Source of the DNA: Persicaria tinctoria
Lineage: Eukaryota; Streptophyta; Magnoliopsida; Caryophyllales; Polygonaceae
Assembly (NCBI GenBank): GCA_037127255.1
Contig: JBANSL010000017.1
Location: 72,292,857-72,356,856, forward strand
Length of the DNA stretch: 64,000 nucleotides
Direction: 5' to 3'
The notes beneath the pieces are model-generated. The model made no database searches and had not been told where the DNA came from. It was given only the letters and a program-made list of their open reading frames with translations. Below are positions 1 to 11,975 of this stretch, in pieces. How positions within the stretch are numbered: position 1 is the stretch's first letter; the number at the start of each line of letters is the position of its first letter. Both the position numbers and the translations under genes were made by a program.

Positions 1-1936
1 GACAAGCTGTGATTGGTCAATCATACAGCCATTATTAGAGAGGAAAAGAAAGAACGAAGAAGCTCTGAATTGGAGAATGTATTGAACTGAATTGAATGTC
101 TTACAATGACAGAGAACTTCCTTATTTATACTAAAGGGGGGAGTTAGTTATACGAGTTGTGATCTCCTACTACACACACATACAAGCATATGATCCCTCA
201 CTTACATCATTATTCTTATTGAAAATTTGAGTTGATATTTTTTGAAAAAAGTGTTTGTTTTGTTGATTTGGTAAGATGCCATTTTGACAACCTATTCAAG
301 ATTGAGACGTTGAGGATGTACCTATTTGTCTAACTCTTTTATGTGAGATGCTTAAACATTGGTTTATTTGCTCAAGAGTGAGATGCTGAAAAGTGAGGTC
401 GGGAAGGCGTTTGGTAAATATATATGGTTTAGATGCTTGTAAATTTAGCTATCTAAATCTTATTTTTATTTTCCATAAACTTAGGAAAAAAAAAGTTATA
501 AAAAGATTTGTATTCCAAGTTTTGTTGATCAAAACTGAGCACCAACAAGGCATCTAAAAAACATGCAAAACCTTCGAATGTGAGTGCTCTTAAGTTGATC
601 AGGTTTTTAGTTGAATTTACTCATTCTCCTTTAACATATATATTAATTTATACTCCCACCCTAAATTAGTCATTTTGATAGACCATAAAAAATCTCAACC
701 AAAAGTAACAACTTCTTGGTAATCAAGGAAGCAAGATATGGAGATGGCGCTAGGGTTTCTGGTAGAGGTGCGTGGTGTATGCTGAGGTTCCTGACGACAT
801 GAAGAAACATACTGAGTGATGTAGAGAGACTGAAAGACAGCCCCACATCTTAATCAAGTTTAGTATAACAAGTCTTAATATATAAGCCGATAGACTACTC
901 TTCCTATCGCTAATTGGTTTTAGAATGAAACCTAGACTATACTAGCTCATGTGTACATACCTGTACACGACCTCCGTCATCGGTCCGAGTCACTTTCACC
1001 CGTTGTGTATGTATATATTGGACTAATTCTTATAAGATTTCGAGTATAAGTTAACTTATAACGTAACGCAGCAAGCTACAACTCAATGTTGCTAATGACT
1101 ATATATAAAGCTCTCAATTATAGGAAATTAAATAAATAAAGTTGATATTGAGACAAACGACTAGTGGATTTGAAAAAAAACTACGGAGTATTAATTAATA
1201 GCATTAAATCGCATGAGCCAAACGTGTATAAATGCTTTTATTTTCGTTAATTATTGTCAATATATATAATTTCTTACAAACAACTTGTAATTAATTAAGC
1301 AATTAAGAAAATGAAACAGTGTGCAACAAAATTCAAGTCAAGAGTTTGAATTTCAACTTCTGTTATACCGGCCAATTTATACGACCCAGCACTTTTGAAC
1401 ATTTTATTTTTTAATTACATTTTTAATTTTTAATTTTTAGTTTTATTTTATTCAGTTAAATATACTTTACCTTCAAAATATAAATGCTATAGAATAATTG
1501 CTTCAGCATACACTTTCCTCTCTCGTCTACCAGTTAAGTGGAAAGCTACGATCTAAAATAATTTTGAATTTTGCTTATATATTTTAATAGTCTAAACAGC
1601 ACAATCGGTGCCCTAACTATGAACATTTAGCTTGAATTCTTTTTTTTTTTAATGATTTTGAATTGGTTCAATAACTTAAGATATATAATTTAAAATTATC
1701 TAATTTGTAATTAATGCTATCAATCAACTCGACATAATTTTTTGTTAAAAAATTTATATACCTATACTAATAGACTAATAGTTGATTAATATATGAAAAT
1801 AATTTTTTATCATTTTTTAGAAATGGATTTATATCTCAAATAATTTAGTGTAACACATATTGTTATATACGTAGTATATAATATTGTAGGGAATCTAAAT
1901 TCGCAGTAGAGATCTTCTACCCCTCCTACACCCCTC
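1..1936. other. AT-rich intergenic DNA, no gene
   Basis: No supported gene. The first ~200 bases resemble the edge of a retrotransposon LTR read on the minus strand, but no partner repeat is in the window. Bases about 825-1000 carry a dispersed repeat (a cccacatc-type start, then an attggttttagaatg core) that recurs near 29340-29480 and in degraded form near 56790-56890. The rest is simple AT-rich sequence. Confidence 0.5.
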
Positions 1937-2231
1937 CCTACATCATAAAAATATTTTACCATTTATTTTATCTTAAAAAATTAAAAAAATTATATTTATA
2001 TTACTAACATATATTTTGATATATTTATAAAATTTTATTTTAAAAAATCATGTTTTACCATTTTTTAAAATTAAAAAGGCAGTATTTAAGAAAATACAAT
2101 TATTAAAAAATTTAAAACATGCTTTTTTAAAATAAAATTTTATAAAAATATAAAAATAGATGTTAGTAATATAAATATAATTTTTTCTAATTTTTTTTAA
2201 GATAAAATATGTGTTAAAATATTTTTGTGGA
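1937..2231. repeat. AT-rich foldback MITE
   Basis: Two arms of about 110 bases (1937-2051 and 2118-2231) are inverted copies of each other with few mismatches, separated by about 65 bases. Both contain the block ttagtaatataaatataa or its complement. There is no coding capacity. The form is that of a foldback miniature inverted-repeat element. The target duplication is not clear in this AT-rich context. Confidence 0.7.
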
Positions 2232-3017
2232 GTATGGATATAAGTCATATAACTCTTATTAAACCTTGTTGATCTTTAGATGTACTTATTGCGCCTAATC
2301 ACATATATTAATCCAAATGATTAGCTAACCTAACTGATTATAGATCTATTTAAAATACAGTTTCCAATCACATTCTAATGTCCACGTCACAGTTATACAA
2401 AGAAAGAAGGAGCTCAGAAGCGTCCATCTGATCCAATATAAAGAGTACATGAGGAGCGTGACTTAATTAATTTCTTTTATTTATTTTTTTATTTTCCTTT
2501 TTTTTAAGGGATTAAGGGTATGTTTGGTAATGCACGGTTGATAGGATAGCTAAAACAGACGAATCAAATGTGTTAAGAACATGCCCAACAGATTACCCAA
2601 ATTTTCTTCAAAACTTTCTTTTTTTATATTCACAAATCTATTTGTTTTTTCTTATCTTATCAGCTAGTTTATATCAATTATTCTATCAATTGAGTTATCA
2701 AACAACTTACTAATTTATAAACACTATAATTTAATATATATTTAACACATTTATTTTATCAATATTTTTAGTAAGAAGCAAAAATTCCATGGTTTTCCCT
2801 AGCAAAAAGGAAACTATGGTCCATTAGTCACTGGTTTAATCAAGCAAATCACTTGTTTAATCAATTGATCATTTGCCGATTTTATGCCTCATCCTATACT
2901 AAATATGTATAATCTCACAAGTAGATCTTCTCATAGGTCTATCCGTCTATATCTTGACTTTTTTATTTTGAAATTAAATAACTAGTTAAATGACGTTTTA
3001 ATTTTAATTTTATTACT
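2232..3017. other. Intergenic, no gene
   Basis: No gene seen. A motif at about 2515-2535 (taagggtatgtttggtaatg) looks like one end of a Tourist-type MITE, but I could not find a matching right end with a target duplication. Confidence 0.4.
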
Positions 3018-3270
3018 TTGTTGTCTCACAAGTCACAATTAACTGCTTATTTGGAATTAGAGAGATCCTTTACTCATGTTGCTATTCGTCATATTTTCAG
3101 GGAATCGACCGCTGTGTCTGACTACCTTGCGCGTAGTGTCCATGTCTCCCCTGCCGACGTTTGCTGTGAGGATGATTCAGAACTGCGAGTTCTCGTCCGG
3201 AAGGATGCGCTAGGAAGGATATCTGTTGCGGCCGACCCGACCTAAACTTTATCTTGCTTCAAAAAAAAAA
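3018..3270 (+). pseudogene. LINE RNase H tail, 5'-truncated
   Basis: The reading frame 3018-3242 encodes the C-terminal end of the RNase H-like domain found at the end of plant LINE ORF2. It has the family pattern of an FTHVAIRHIFRE block, then a degraded AD..AR position, and ends in the typical RKDALGRIS block. It is followed within ~20 bases by an A-rich stretch (about 3259-3270), as expected for a 5'-truncated retroposed copy. Nothing upstream encodes reverse transcriptase. It is a dead fragment, not a gene. Confidence 0.6.
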
Positions 3271-3710
3271 AAGAGAGAGAGAGAGAGATTTTGACTGTTT
3301 TGCTCTAACAAAATTTTCAATTTTTTTCTAAAATGGAGAACGTGATAAAAGAAAAAGACATATTTGTCTGCAACATTGATCTCCATACTTTATAAAAGAA
3401 TTCTAGTAATGATTTGTCTAACTATATTATAGATATATCAAAAATCCGAATCGGGAAATTGCTTTCCTAAATTTATGAGTAAACTCTATAATCTATTTTA
3501 AAAAATTGGTTAAATCGTGTATTTAGGAGAAATATTTCTCGAATCTGAATGTTTAACCAAGTGCATCTAGGACATATATAGGATAAAAAATCCGTTTTAG
3601 TAATTACTTTAAAATATTCAAATTTTGTTTTTAGATTTATAAAAGAAAAATGACTTGATATATTGAATTTTACTTTCCTATAATAGGGAAATTTATAGAA
3701 AATCAAATTA
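3271..3710. other. Intergenic, no gene
   Basis: AG microsatellite at about 3270-3288, then AT-rich sequence without a recognisable gene. Confidence 0.4.
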
Positions 3711-3932
3711 TTATTTTTTAAACAGGTAATAGTTCGGGTGGAAAGATCCTACCCGAGAGCATCCTTGCAGTGCGGATGAGGTCTTGAAGACCTCATAGTG
3801 AATGTTGAGGCTCATGGCAGAGTGGCAAATGTGTGCAACCTTATCAGCCAATCTGTTGCCAATCCGGGACATGTGAGAGAAAAAGACTTCTCTCACACTC
3901 GACAATAATGTTTTGAAATCGAACATGATCAA
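3711..3932 (-). pseudogene. LINE RNase H tail, minus strand
   Basis: The minus-strand frame contains VREVFFSHMSRIGNRLADKV, matching the F.HV.R..N..AD.LA motif of the LINE-type RNase H domain (pfam RVT_3 type). Only about 70 residues remain and no reverse transcriptase precedes them. The T-rich run just below 3720 would be a weak A-tail on the minus strand. This is an independent, opposite-orientation relic to the one at 3018. Confidence 0.55.
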
Positions 3933-4363
3933 TTCAATTTTCCATGGGCATGTAGAATTTAGTCTTTAAGTGATTTATAATTATAAGAGAGTCCCCTTCA
4001 ACTTGTAACCTGTTTATACCAAGCGCTCGGGTTTGGAGTAGTCTATGTGTTAGTGTCAGTGCTTCTGGTTCCCAATTCTATCATATCCAATATGGATTAT
4101 TTTTCCTTCCCAATCTCGAATGATATAGCCAATTGAGTTGTCCTTGTTAATAAGTATGACTCCATCAAAATTTAATTTATATAGTAGAAAATTAATGGTT
4201 AGCTAGAAAGTAGAAACGGTGTTCATAAAAAAAATAATTTTTAAAAGGCGAATTGGTACTAAGATTGGTTGAGTATGTTGATTACAAGGGAATCTCATTA
4301 AGCTTTCAAGCACACATATGTGTTCATAATTCATGTATAATTTAAACAAAATAACAATAATTC

Positions 4364-5110
4364 ATGTGTACCCTAGATTGCTTCAAAAGAAGGAAAGAAA
4401 AAATGTGGCGGAGGCCCAATTTCCTTAACCCTTCCTCATGGAGGCCCAAATTTCCTTCGGAAGCATCAACCCGCTACGGTGGCTTGATAAACCTCGGCTT
4501 CGACCGGCTCTTCCGGGTTTTGCACCCCTCTTCCCCGAGCCACTCCCTGTTGCCGTTGTGGGTGCCCCCTGTACCGATTCCGCCGCCTGCTCCGGCGCTT
4601 CATTGTCATATATCATGGTGCTATGTACTCCGGCCGCTGTTGCAATTGGGTCTTCTCCTCCCTCCCATCCAGTTTCCCCTTTTAATCTGGGATTTTGGCT
4701 TTTTATTTGCTCCTCTTCGTTCGTTCAACTCTTCTGGGATAGCAATCAAACATACCCAGCCGAACCAACGATCCTAACCCAAAAAAGACGAGGACAACGT
4801 AGACTAAATCCGAAGCCAAGCGCCACCAAGCGATGACACTGTTGGCCAGCGGTACATCAGGAGTCTCTGTAGGCGATGAAGACGAACCTCCAAGAAAATT
4901 TCCGAAACACGGAGTCACCTCGATGCACACCGCCTCGACCCCAGCTAGACCCGACACCGGACGCCAGAACCCCAACTCAGACTAGGATCACCAAGAACAA
5001 CCGAAAACGCTGCCGAGAACCACCCTTGCAAACAAACGCACCAGAAAACCCTTTCGGGATTTTATCAAGACCCTTACGAGATTTTTATCATACTCTTTCG
5101 GGTGGGTTTA
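4364..5110 (-). mobile_element. LINE-family fragment (GC-rich)
   Basis: This GC-rich block reads as LINE-type sequence on the minus strand. The part 4800-4990, read in reverse, aligns by eye with 30130-30340 on the plus strand (shared blocks such as ttagtctacgttgtc and the ggtgtcggg/tggctggggt region). Long open frames occur on both strands but match no protein family I know, so I do not call a gene. It is probably an internally deleted LINE copy of the family that also produced 5589-7205 and 30120-30474. Confidence 0.45.
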
Positions 5111-5224
5111 CTCAAAGACATAAATAACAAAATATTTATGTGAAAAAATATATATGAGACATAACAAATTTTACATATGTATAACAAGAATAAATCTGTA
5201 AATTACACATAAAAAATTGTGTTT

Positions 5225-5339
5225 CGTTTTCCGTTACAAATTCCACACATTTATGATTTATATATATATATGTATTTTTTTTTTGAAAAAAAAAACCATG
5301 TCACAAATCATAAATGTGTGGAATTTGTAACGGAAAACG
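5225..5339. repeat. Perfect 35-bp inverted repeat (hairpin)
   Basis: Bases 5225-5259 and 5305-5339 are exact reverse complements over 35 bases, with a 45-base AT/A-rich loop. It is long and perfect enough to be a young foldback MITE or a source of hairpin small RNA. No gene overlaps it. Confidence 0.8.
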
Positions 5340-5588
5340 TTTAAAACTGCGCGTCAAACGATTAAAAAAATTTTTGATCAGAAAAACAATTAAAAATTTG
5401 CAAAACGTTTAAAAATGCACTCTGTACTTCTGTAGTCCGTGTTGGTTAGGAAGGAAAGAGGGGCAATTTGGTAAATAGGAAATACAACACATGTTAAAGT
5501 AGTACTCCGTAGTAGAAGGGAAGTGGTCAGTCTAGTGGACCGCGTTTTATCCGCGAGTGACTGACCGCCCATCTTTGACTTTGACCTT

Positions 5589-7205
5589 TTTTTTTAATAA
5601 TAAATCGGATTTTTTTTTTAATTAGATAAGAATTCGACGCACCGGACAGACCCGGTTGATCGAGAGGCCGAATAAATCGGCGATGGACAAACCGTCAGAA
5701 TGTAAAAGACATAAAACTACAACAAGACAAACCATCAAATTACAAGGGTGTAATAACAGGCAAAGACTAGCATAAAAAATGAAATGACAGGCGCAGTGCG
5801 AGACAACTCATCCGTCAGTTGGTAGAGGCGACGCAGGGGATCTCTGGGGAACTAAGTGGAAACCTCAGATATGGACTCTGTCGACGAGCCTTCAGGTTTT
5901 GATCACGTCCACGACCTCTCGCATGTCGACAAATAAGTAGAAACACCGCAAACGAACGCTGCTAGACCGCGAAGCCACACCATCACAACACCAAGCAATT
6001 CGACAACACGCCAAAAGCTACGGATTCAATCCGGTTGTTACTCTTTTTCTTCTACCAAATTTATTCTAGACAATTTATTATAATTATAATTATTGGTTAT
6101 TACTATTATTATTAACTAATTTTCCATTAAATATCTTTTTTCAGGCCCCTTTGGGCCCAAGGTTAGCCTTGGGCCCGAAGGACAATTTTTGGGCCCAAGC
6201 CACGGAGGCAAGGGATTAGGGTTCTCTGCAATTGCATCCAAAGCCGCTGCTGGGGACGAGCCCCCAACCGCTCGAGAGAACACGTCGGGGCCAGACCCCA
6301 GATGCAGGCAAGACGGCGGAGGTTTTCACCAAGGGCGGCGCCGGAGGAAGGCAGTCATTCCCAAGCCGCCAGGAAGCACGAGCGAGAAGGCCGAAAGAAA
6401 GCAAATTAGCATCTGAGCACGAGTTGTTCGAGTTGGATTCGATTGGATATAGATCTGAGATCTACACCCAGATATTTACAAAAGCCCCATGGCCGAGCAC
6501 CCATCGGAGCACCGGAAAGCAGTAGCGCAGCCACAACAGGCCGGCACCGGCAAGGCAAAGCGAGGAAGTAGACGAGGAAGGAGGGGCGAAAACTCAACCA
6601 AGACTGCACGAGCAGACGGATATCAGCAGCACCCAAGTAGTCAATAGCGGGAAGATCCCAACCGAGGATGAGCACGAACCGATTGAAACGACAATCAGAC
6701 CGGAATTACTCTCAAGAGGGTGTTTGCAACCCCTCTCTCTCTCTAGAGAACTAGAGAGAAGAGAGAGCGGCTTTAGGGGCCGATCGGGAGTACTAGACGC
6801 CTTTCAATTGTACAACGGAGAGGACAGCCAGGCGCTAGCCACGCCGGCGAGACCCCGTACGAGCGCAACACCACCAGAGACGGCGGAGTAAGCAACGACG
6901 ATATGAGGAGGATTAAGGCGGCGGTTGGCGCAGCCCAACCATGGATGAACCCCACCAACAACACCAACAAAGCAGCCCAAAGGTCGAAGACGAACCCGAA
7001 TAGGACGAACCCGACCAGGATTTGGGATTAAAGGTGGAAAATAAAAGTTTCCCAACCCAATTCCAGGAAAAAGAACCCGAAAAAAGGAGATTTGCAACAA
7101 AAGATTAGACTAATTTGAGGATTTGCAGTAGAGGAAATTGAAGATCCGGGTTGGGGTTTTCACAAAAGAGAGTTTCTCTCTCTTCATGAGAGAGAAACTC
7201 TATAG
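5589..7205 (-). mobile_element. Internally deleted LINE, minus strand
   Basis: Read on the minus strand, the block starts at about 7205 with a CT-rich leader containing an inverted pair (agagtttctctctc and its complement) typical of plant LINE 5' UTRs. It runs through GC-rich sequence and ends near 5600 in a segment matching the LINE 3' end at 30380-30474 (a tgacggtttg block, then atcggcctctcga), followed by an A-tail seen as a T run on the plus strand (5588-5620). No endonuclease or reverse transcriptase domain is visible, so the middle is missing. Several frames are open but none matches a family. Confidence 0.5.
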
Positions 7206-7270
7206 TCTTTAGGTGGATTTTCTATCCTATGCCCCAAGGTAAGGTATAAGATTAGAAATTAAATTGAGAA

Positions 7271-7789
7271 TTGAGAAAATTGGTAAATAAAGAGCGGCCA
7301 TATCCGGGGTTTGAACTAGGGACCTTTGGGTACTACCCGCAAGTCCTTTCCAGTTCCACAAGAGATGCAATGACGGGTTTTGTTATTCGAGACCACCATG
7401 GTAATGTCCAGGCTTACAACGTCTTATTGTGTGGTTCTGTTTCTGCTTTGATGGCGGAAGCTTTGGCCCTTCGGATGGGTCTGTCTGTTGCGTTAGAGAT
7501 GGGTATCTCGAAGATTGAAGTGGAAGGGGATAGTGTTTCGGTTATCAACTCAATCAAAGGGAGTTGGCAGTGTCCTTGGGAGATTGATTTGGTGATCGTT
7601 GATGCTCTTCTTTTGCTCCAATTCTTCGAGTCATTTTCTGTCACCCACGTTTTCCGGGAATTCAACCAAGTGGCGGACAAAGCATCACATATTCGCCTGC
7701 GACAGGTTCATGGGTCGATTGCTTCTCATCCAGAGCTTCTTGCTCTCATCCATAAGGACGCTATTGGGTGGTGGATCAGTAGGGTCTGA
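7271..7789 (+). pseudogene. LINE RNase H-like domain remnant
   Basis: From about 7360 the frame encodes a nearly complete RNase H-like domain of plant LINE type. It contains TGFVIRDHHGNVQ, then ALRMGLSVALEMGISKIEVEGDS, then SVTHVFREFNQVADKASH and a final HKDAIGWWIS block. This domain usually closes a LINE ORF2; here no reverse transcriptase precedes it and the first ~30 codons are unrelated. It is the best-preserved of four such tails in the window. It could be mistaken for a host ribonuclease H gene, but single-domain fragments of this sort are common LINE debris. Confidence 0.6.
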
Positions 7790-8368
7790 CACCACCAAAA
7801 ACCCAACGCCGGATTTTCAAACGCTAATTGGGTTTGGATTCATATGAGTTGAGTCAAATTTCTCAAATCGGGTATGATCTTATATGGTTTAGTTGATCTA
7901 CGTTTATATAGGTCAATCCATTTCTATATAGTGAATAGTAAATGATATACATGTTTATATGAAAATCTAAGGTTTGTCTTGCTCTCTGCTAGTGAATTGA
8001 GTCGGTCGACGTAAACTGATTTATCTAATACATTATACATTATTTTTACCGACTGAGTTACGTATTTGAGATTTATCAATGATGGTTGGTTCCTCGTCTT
8101 TTAAAAAAACACATCTTATTAGGGAGTACTAAAGTTGAATTGACACAACAATATATACATGCAACATGGTCAAGAAAATGATTAATTATGTCCTTGAATA
8201 CACATATAGTGGCGATCAAAAGTTAAAAAAGGAACTCCAACTTGCACTTCACTAGTTCACTTCATCAAGCTTTAATTGGACTCTTTTTGTTACAATTGGT
8301 TCACAGAAATTGATGTTGATTGATGATGTACTCCGTAAAAGGTAAAGGGTAAAAATATAATTCTACTT
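7790..8368. other. Intergenic, no gene
   Basis: AT-rich sequence with no recognisable gene or structured repeat. Confidence 0.4.
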
Positions 8369-8658
8369 GAAAAAATATGTCGTTTATTATTCATGTATAT
8401 TTTTTAGAAGGATAATTTTTTATTATAAAATATTCATTTTTTTAATAAATTTTTTAATAATTTTGTACTTATTAATAGTAATTACAAAATTGTTAAAAAA
8501 ATTATTAAAAAATACATATTTTATATAGTCTATATATATATAATAATTTCTTATTTATTAATAGTAACTAAGAAATTAAAAATTATTAAAAATGGATATT
8601 TTATATTGTTGATTATCCTAAAAAAATATGCGTGAATAATAAACGATATGTTTTGCCG
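8369..8658. repeat. Foldback MITE
   Basis: Arms of about 110 bases: the left arm begins near 8369 with aaatatgtcgtttattattc and the right arm ends near 8658 with gaataataaacgatatgttt, its inverted copy. It shares the motif (gaatag/gaataat)taaacga...gttttgccga with elements at 33088-33296 and 33418-33630, so they belong to one family. Confidence 0.65.
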
Positions 8659-8718
8659 AACGATAGAAATATCATTTTACTATTTATATATGTTTTGCAA
8701 GTATTTAAAAACTATATA

Positions 8719-8957
8719 CTACCTCCGTTAAAAAATATAAGTGTTATTGTACATTTCCACACAAATGAAGAAAATTATAAACTTATTACCTTTATATCCA
8801 TCATTAATTACCCACAATCCTTATCAACCAATAAAATATGAGAAAAAAGTCAAAAACTAATAATTCTCGTATCCTAATACGTAGAAAACTTAAAATGACT
8901 TATATTTTCAAACAAAAAATTAAATATTAAAAAACTTATATTTTTTAACGGAGGGAG
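8719..8957. repeat. Stowaway/mariner-type MITE
   Basis: Terminal inverted repeats ctacctccgttaaaaaatat and its complement (aacggagggag end), about 23 bases, flanked by TA on both sides (8717-8718 and 8958-8959). The CTCCCTCCGT-type end with a TA duplication is the signature of Tc1/mariner-derived MITEs in plants. Confidence 0.75.
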
Positions 8958-9296
8958 TAAAATATTAATTTTTTTAATGATTTCATACTAATTACCAATA
9001 TTTTAATATTAAAATATTAAAAACTAATAATTTTTTTTTTATGATTTCATACTAATTAGTAATTACCAATAGTCCAATACTAAGGGAGGGAGTAAAATAT
9101 TAAAATTCCTAGTACGGAGTACTTGGTTATCACGTTATAATATGTACATGATGAAGCTAGAGAATATGAAAATACACTCATGTAAACATTATCAATCATT
9201 CATTAGTGGATTAATTAGTCGGGATTTTAAGGTATTACTTGTATTAATCTAATATTTACAGAGTATTTCAGAAGGTATATTCGCAATTTGCAATCA
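8958..9296. other. Intergenic, no gene
   Basis: AT-rich; contains a stray gggagggagt motif near 9084 that may be a broken mariner-type MITE end. Confidence 0.35.
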
Positions 9297-9305
9297 TCAT
9301 TTTAA

Positions 9306-10472
9306 GGGTCAATGGCAGAAAACCACCCTTAAAATATACCCTTTTGCACAAAACCACCCGTTAAAATCCATATTTGCAGTAAACCACCCTCTAAACCCCT
9401 TCCGTTAGCAAAGTCACACCCCAATCTAATTTCCGTCTAGATTCTGTTAAATTATCGTAATTACCATTATACCCTTTATTTTTTAAAATCAAATTTATGA
9501 GTACATCTGCTTTTCTTTTCTTTTTTTTTTTCTTTTTTTTTTCAACGAAAATGTTTTCATCTTCCTTCATCTCTAAAATCCTTGCAAGTGTATGAAATCA
9601 CCAAATTGCTTTCTAGTTGGCTTGCCTGGGTTGATTCTATACTATCGTGATTCCTATTGAAGGTCGCATTAGTCATGGAATCTGGTGCCAAATATTGTTG
9701 TTGAGGTTGTTTGCCCTCTTTTGATTTCGCTTAGGATTTGGCAACAGTAAGCGACTTTGGTTTGGATGTCGAATTCGAACAGATTGAAGTTCAAAATTTG
9801 TTTGCTTTGAGGTGCTTTGGATTTGGAGCATGTTGATCATTCTTGTCGACTTTGGTTGGGCTTGAATTGCTGGATTCACAAATTAGGGTTCTTCGTTTTT
9901 TGCCCAGCTCGACACTCAAGATCCCGAATTCTCAGCCAACCTAGTTCAAATTGGGCGTGGAGACTTATGAACTCATGACTTCGAATAAAAAATCCACTAG
10001 AATCCTAACTTTTTTTTGCTCTTTCGTTTATCTTCTTCGGTGGGTCTCAGATCTGGAATATATGTTGATGACTAGGGTTCTACAGCTAGGATCTTGGATG
10101 TCATGTGATGAAGATAAAGAAGATGAGAGAGGATAAAGGAGTAAGGAGAAAAGAAAGAAAAAGAAGTCACCTTTGTTCGGACTTGGGCGGATGAGATTGA
10201 TCGGAGACCAAGTACGGAGGTGAGAGGTAGAAGACAGAAGACTACTACTGTAGTGTTCTTTTGTTTCTTTCTACTTTTTTTTTCTCATTAAATTTGATTG
10301 AAAAAAGGTTTATGTTAATTACAATAATTTAACGGAATCTTGACGAAAATTTTAATGGGGTGTGACTTTGCTAACGGAAGGGGTTTAGAGGGTGGTTTAC
10401 TGCAAATATGGATTTAACGGGTGATTTTATGCAAAAGGGTATATTTTAAGGGTGGTTTTCTGCCATTTACCC
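9306..10472. mobile_element. Non-autonomous MULE-type element, 9-bp TSD
   Basis: The ends are long inverted repeats of about 160 bases: gggtcaatggcagaaaacca on the left and its near-exact complement on the right (ggttttctgccatttaccc). The element is bounded by an exact 9-base duplication, TCATTTTAA (9297-9305 and 10473-10481). Long TIRs plus a 9-bp TSD are diagnostic of Mutator-like elements. The 0.8-kb interior has no transposase. It has modest open frames (for example 9673-9879 minus) and could be captured host sequence, but I recognise no gene. Confidence 0.85.
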
Positions 10473-10481
10473 TCATTTTAA

Positions 10482-10690
10482 ATATTCGGGCCAAGGCCCA
10501 TTTTCTTTGGGCCTCTAATGTTGCACTCAATGGGTCTGCACTCTGCAGTGCACCATACGGTCCAATATATATACATTAAATTATGACAGCAGAAAATTAC
10601 CCTTTAAATAGGCTGGTTTGTATAAAACCACTATTTAAAATGAAAATTATAGAAAATCACCTCCTTAAGCCCATTCCGTTTGCAAACCGA
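10482..10690. repeat. MULE-like TIR fragment
   Basis: About 10588-10685 reads like a MULE terminal repeat of the kind seen at 9306 and 31569 (gcagaaaattaccctttaaa, then ...agaaaatcacct and a ccgttt block). I find no matching inverted right end, so it is probably a solo, truncated terminus. Confidence 0.4.
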
Positions 10691-10699
10691 TGAAAAAAG

Positions 10700-11665
10700 T
10701 TTATAATTTATCCAGATTACAAACTGATGCAAAAATGATTTTTTGGGACATCTTTGAGGAGGGTTTTACATGAGCCATCCTAAGCAAAGACGTAGCTACT
10801 GATGCTAGCTTTTCCACAAGTGCTCGAACCCCCTGATCGGACCAACGCACCTCCTGTTTCGACAGAAATACCGAGCATGTGTTTATAAGTCGTATTGTAA
10901 GGAATATGACTTTCTTTTCAGGGCTTTTTGAGATCCCGGGTGGGTGTTTTATGGACGTATAGTCATTAATCGCATCACACTTTGCCAAGAAAAAATGATT
11001 TTGGATTTTAATTTTTCTGAGATTTTGAGATTTTTCGTGGACTGTATCATTTGAAAAAATCTTTAATTTGTAGGATTACAAACGGATGGAAACATGATTT
11101 TTTTTAGCATCTTCGAGGAGGATTTCACAAAAGTCATCTTCTGTAAAGTCATAGCTCATGAAGTTAGATTTCTAAAAAGTGCTCGAACTCACTAATCGGA
11201 CCAACACATCTCTTTTTTCAAAAGAAATGTCGAGCATGTGTTTGTAAGTCGTATAGTAAGGAATATGACCTTCTTTTCGGGGCTTTTTTGACATTGTGGG
11301 TGAGTATTTTTATGGAAGTTTAGCATTAATAGCACCACATTTTGCCTAGAGCAAAGGATTTCATTTTTTTTTTTTTTTGAGATTTTGAGATTTTCTTGGA
11401 CTACCCCATTTGGAAAAAGCCTTTAATTTGTTTAGATTACAAATTGATGGAAAATAATTTTTTTGGGCATCTTGGAGGAGGATTTCACAAAAGTCATCTT
11501 CTGTAAAGTAGTAGCTCTTGAAGCTATCTTTCCAACTAGTGCTTGAACTATTTGATCGGACCAACGCATCTCCTGTTTCGATAGAAACACCGAGCATGTG
11601 TTTGTAAGTCGTATTGTAAGGAACATGACCTTTCCAGGGCTTTTTTGACATTCCAAATTGGTCTT
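10700..11665. repeat. Tandem array, about 2.7 units of 360 bp
   Basis: Three diverged direct copies start near 10714, 11074 and 11435 (each with gattacaaa...gatgg/c) and share a block near gagcatgtgtttgtaagtcg. The first and third copies keep a minus-strand frame with a common peptide core (FLTIRL.NTCSVFLSKQE), while the second has a stop in that frame (after CWSD). I do not know the peptide. The array may be a satellite-like expansion inside the element whose TIR lies at 10588. Confidence 0.65.
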
Positions 11666-11860
11666 ATTGGTATATTTGATGAGGATTTCTAGTGGACATT
11701 TAATGTCATGGTTTAAAATCCGCAAATAAAAATCCGCAAGACCAATAACTAACTAACTAGTAGTATAGAACAAGCAAGGGGTTGACTCCACGGAGAGCGC
11801 GCACAACTTTTTAAATGTGTTTGCAAAGTAACAATGTAGTAAAGGAATGTAAAGAAAAAA
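11666..11860. other. Intergenic, no gene
   Basis: No gene seen between the tandem array and the SINE. Confidence 0.35.
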
Positions 11861-11975
11861 CAATACAACAACAACTACCCAGTATATCTCGCCAAAGCAG
11901 GGTCTGGGGGTTCAGGATGTACGCACTCATTCCCCGAACAAGTCGAGAGAGTATTTCCGAAAGACCCTGAACAAT
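11861..11975 (-). mobile_element. SINE copy (TS/Au-like), minus strand
   Basis: The plus strand reads acaacaacaactacccagta, then a gcagggtctggg block and gtacgcactcattcccc. This is the reverse of the 3' end of the well-known dicot SINE families that terminate in a TTG-repeat tail. Close copies lie at 57715 and 58925, and a degraded one at 43290. Confidence 0.6.

Noticed and set aside
4364..4836. Two overlapping GC-rich plus-strand frames of 132-137 codons
   Set aside because: No domain is visible, and the same DNA aligns in reverse with LINE sequence at 30130-30340, so open frames reflect GC content.
7295..7330. Reverse-strand tRNA B-box-like sequence (ggtccctagttcaaacccc)
   Set aside because: No A box or folding arms at the right spacing; at most a SINE scrap.
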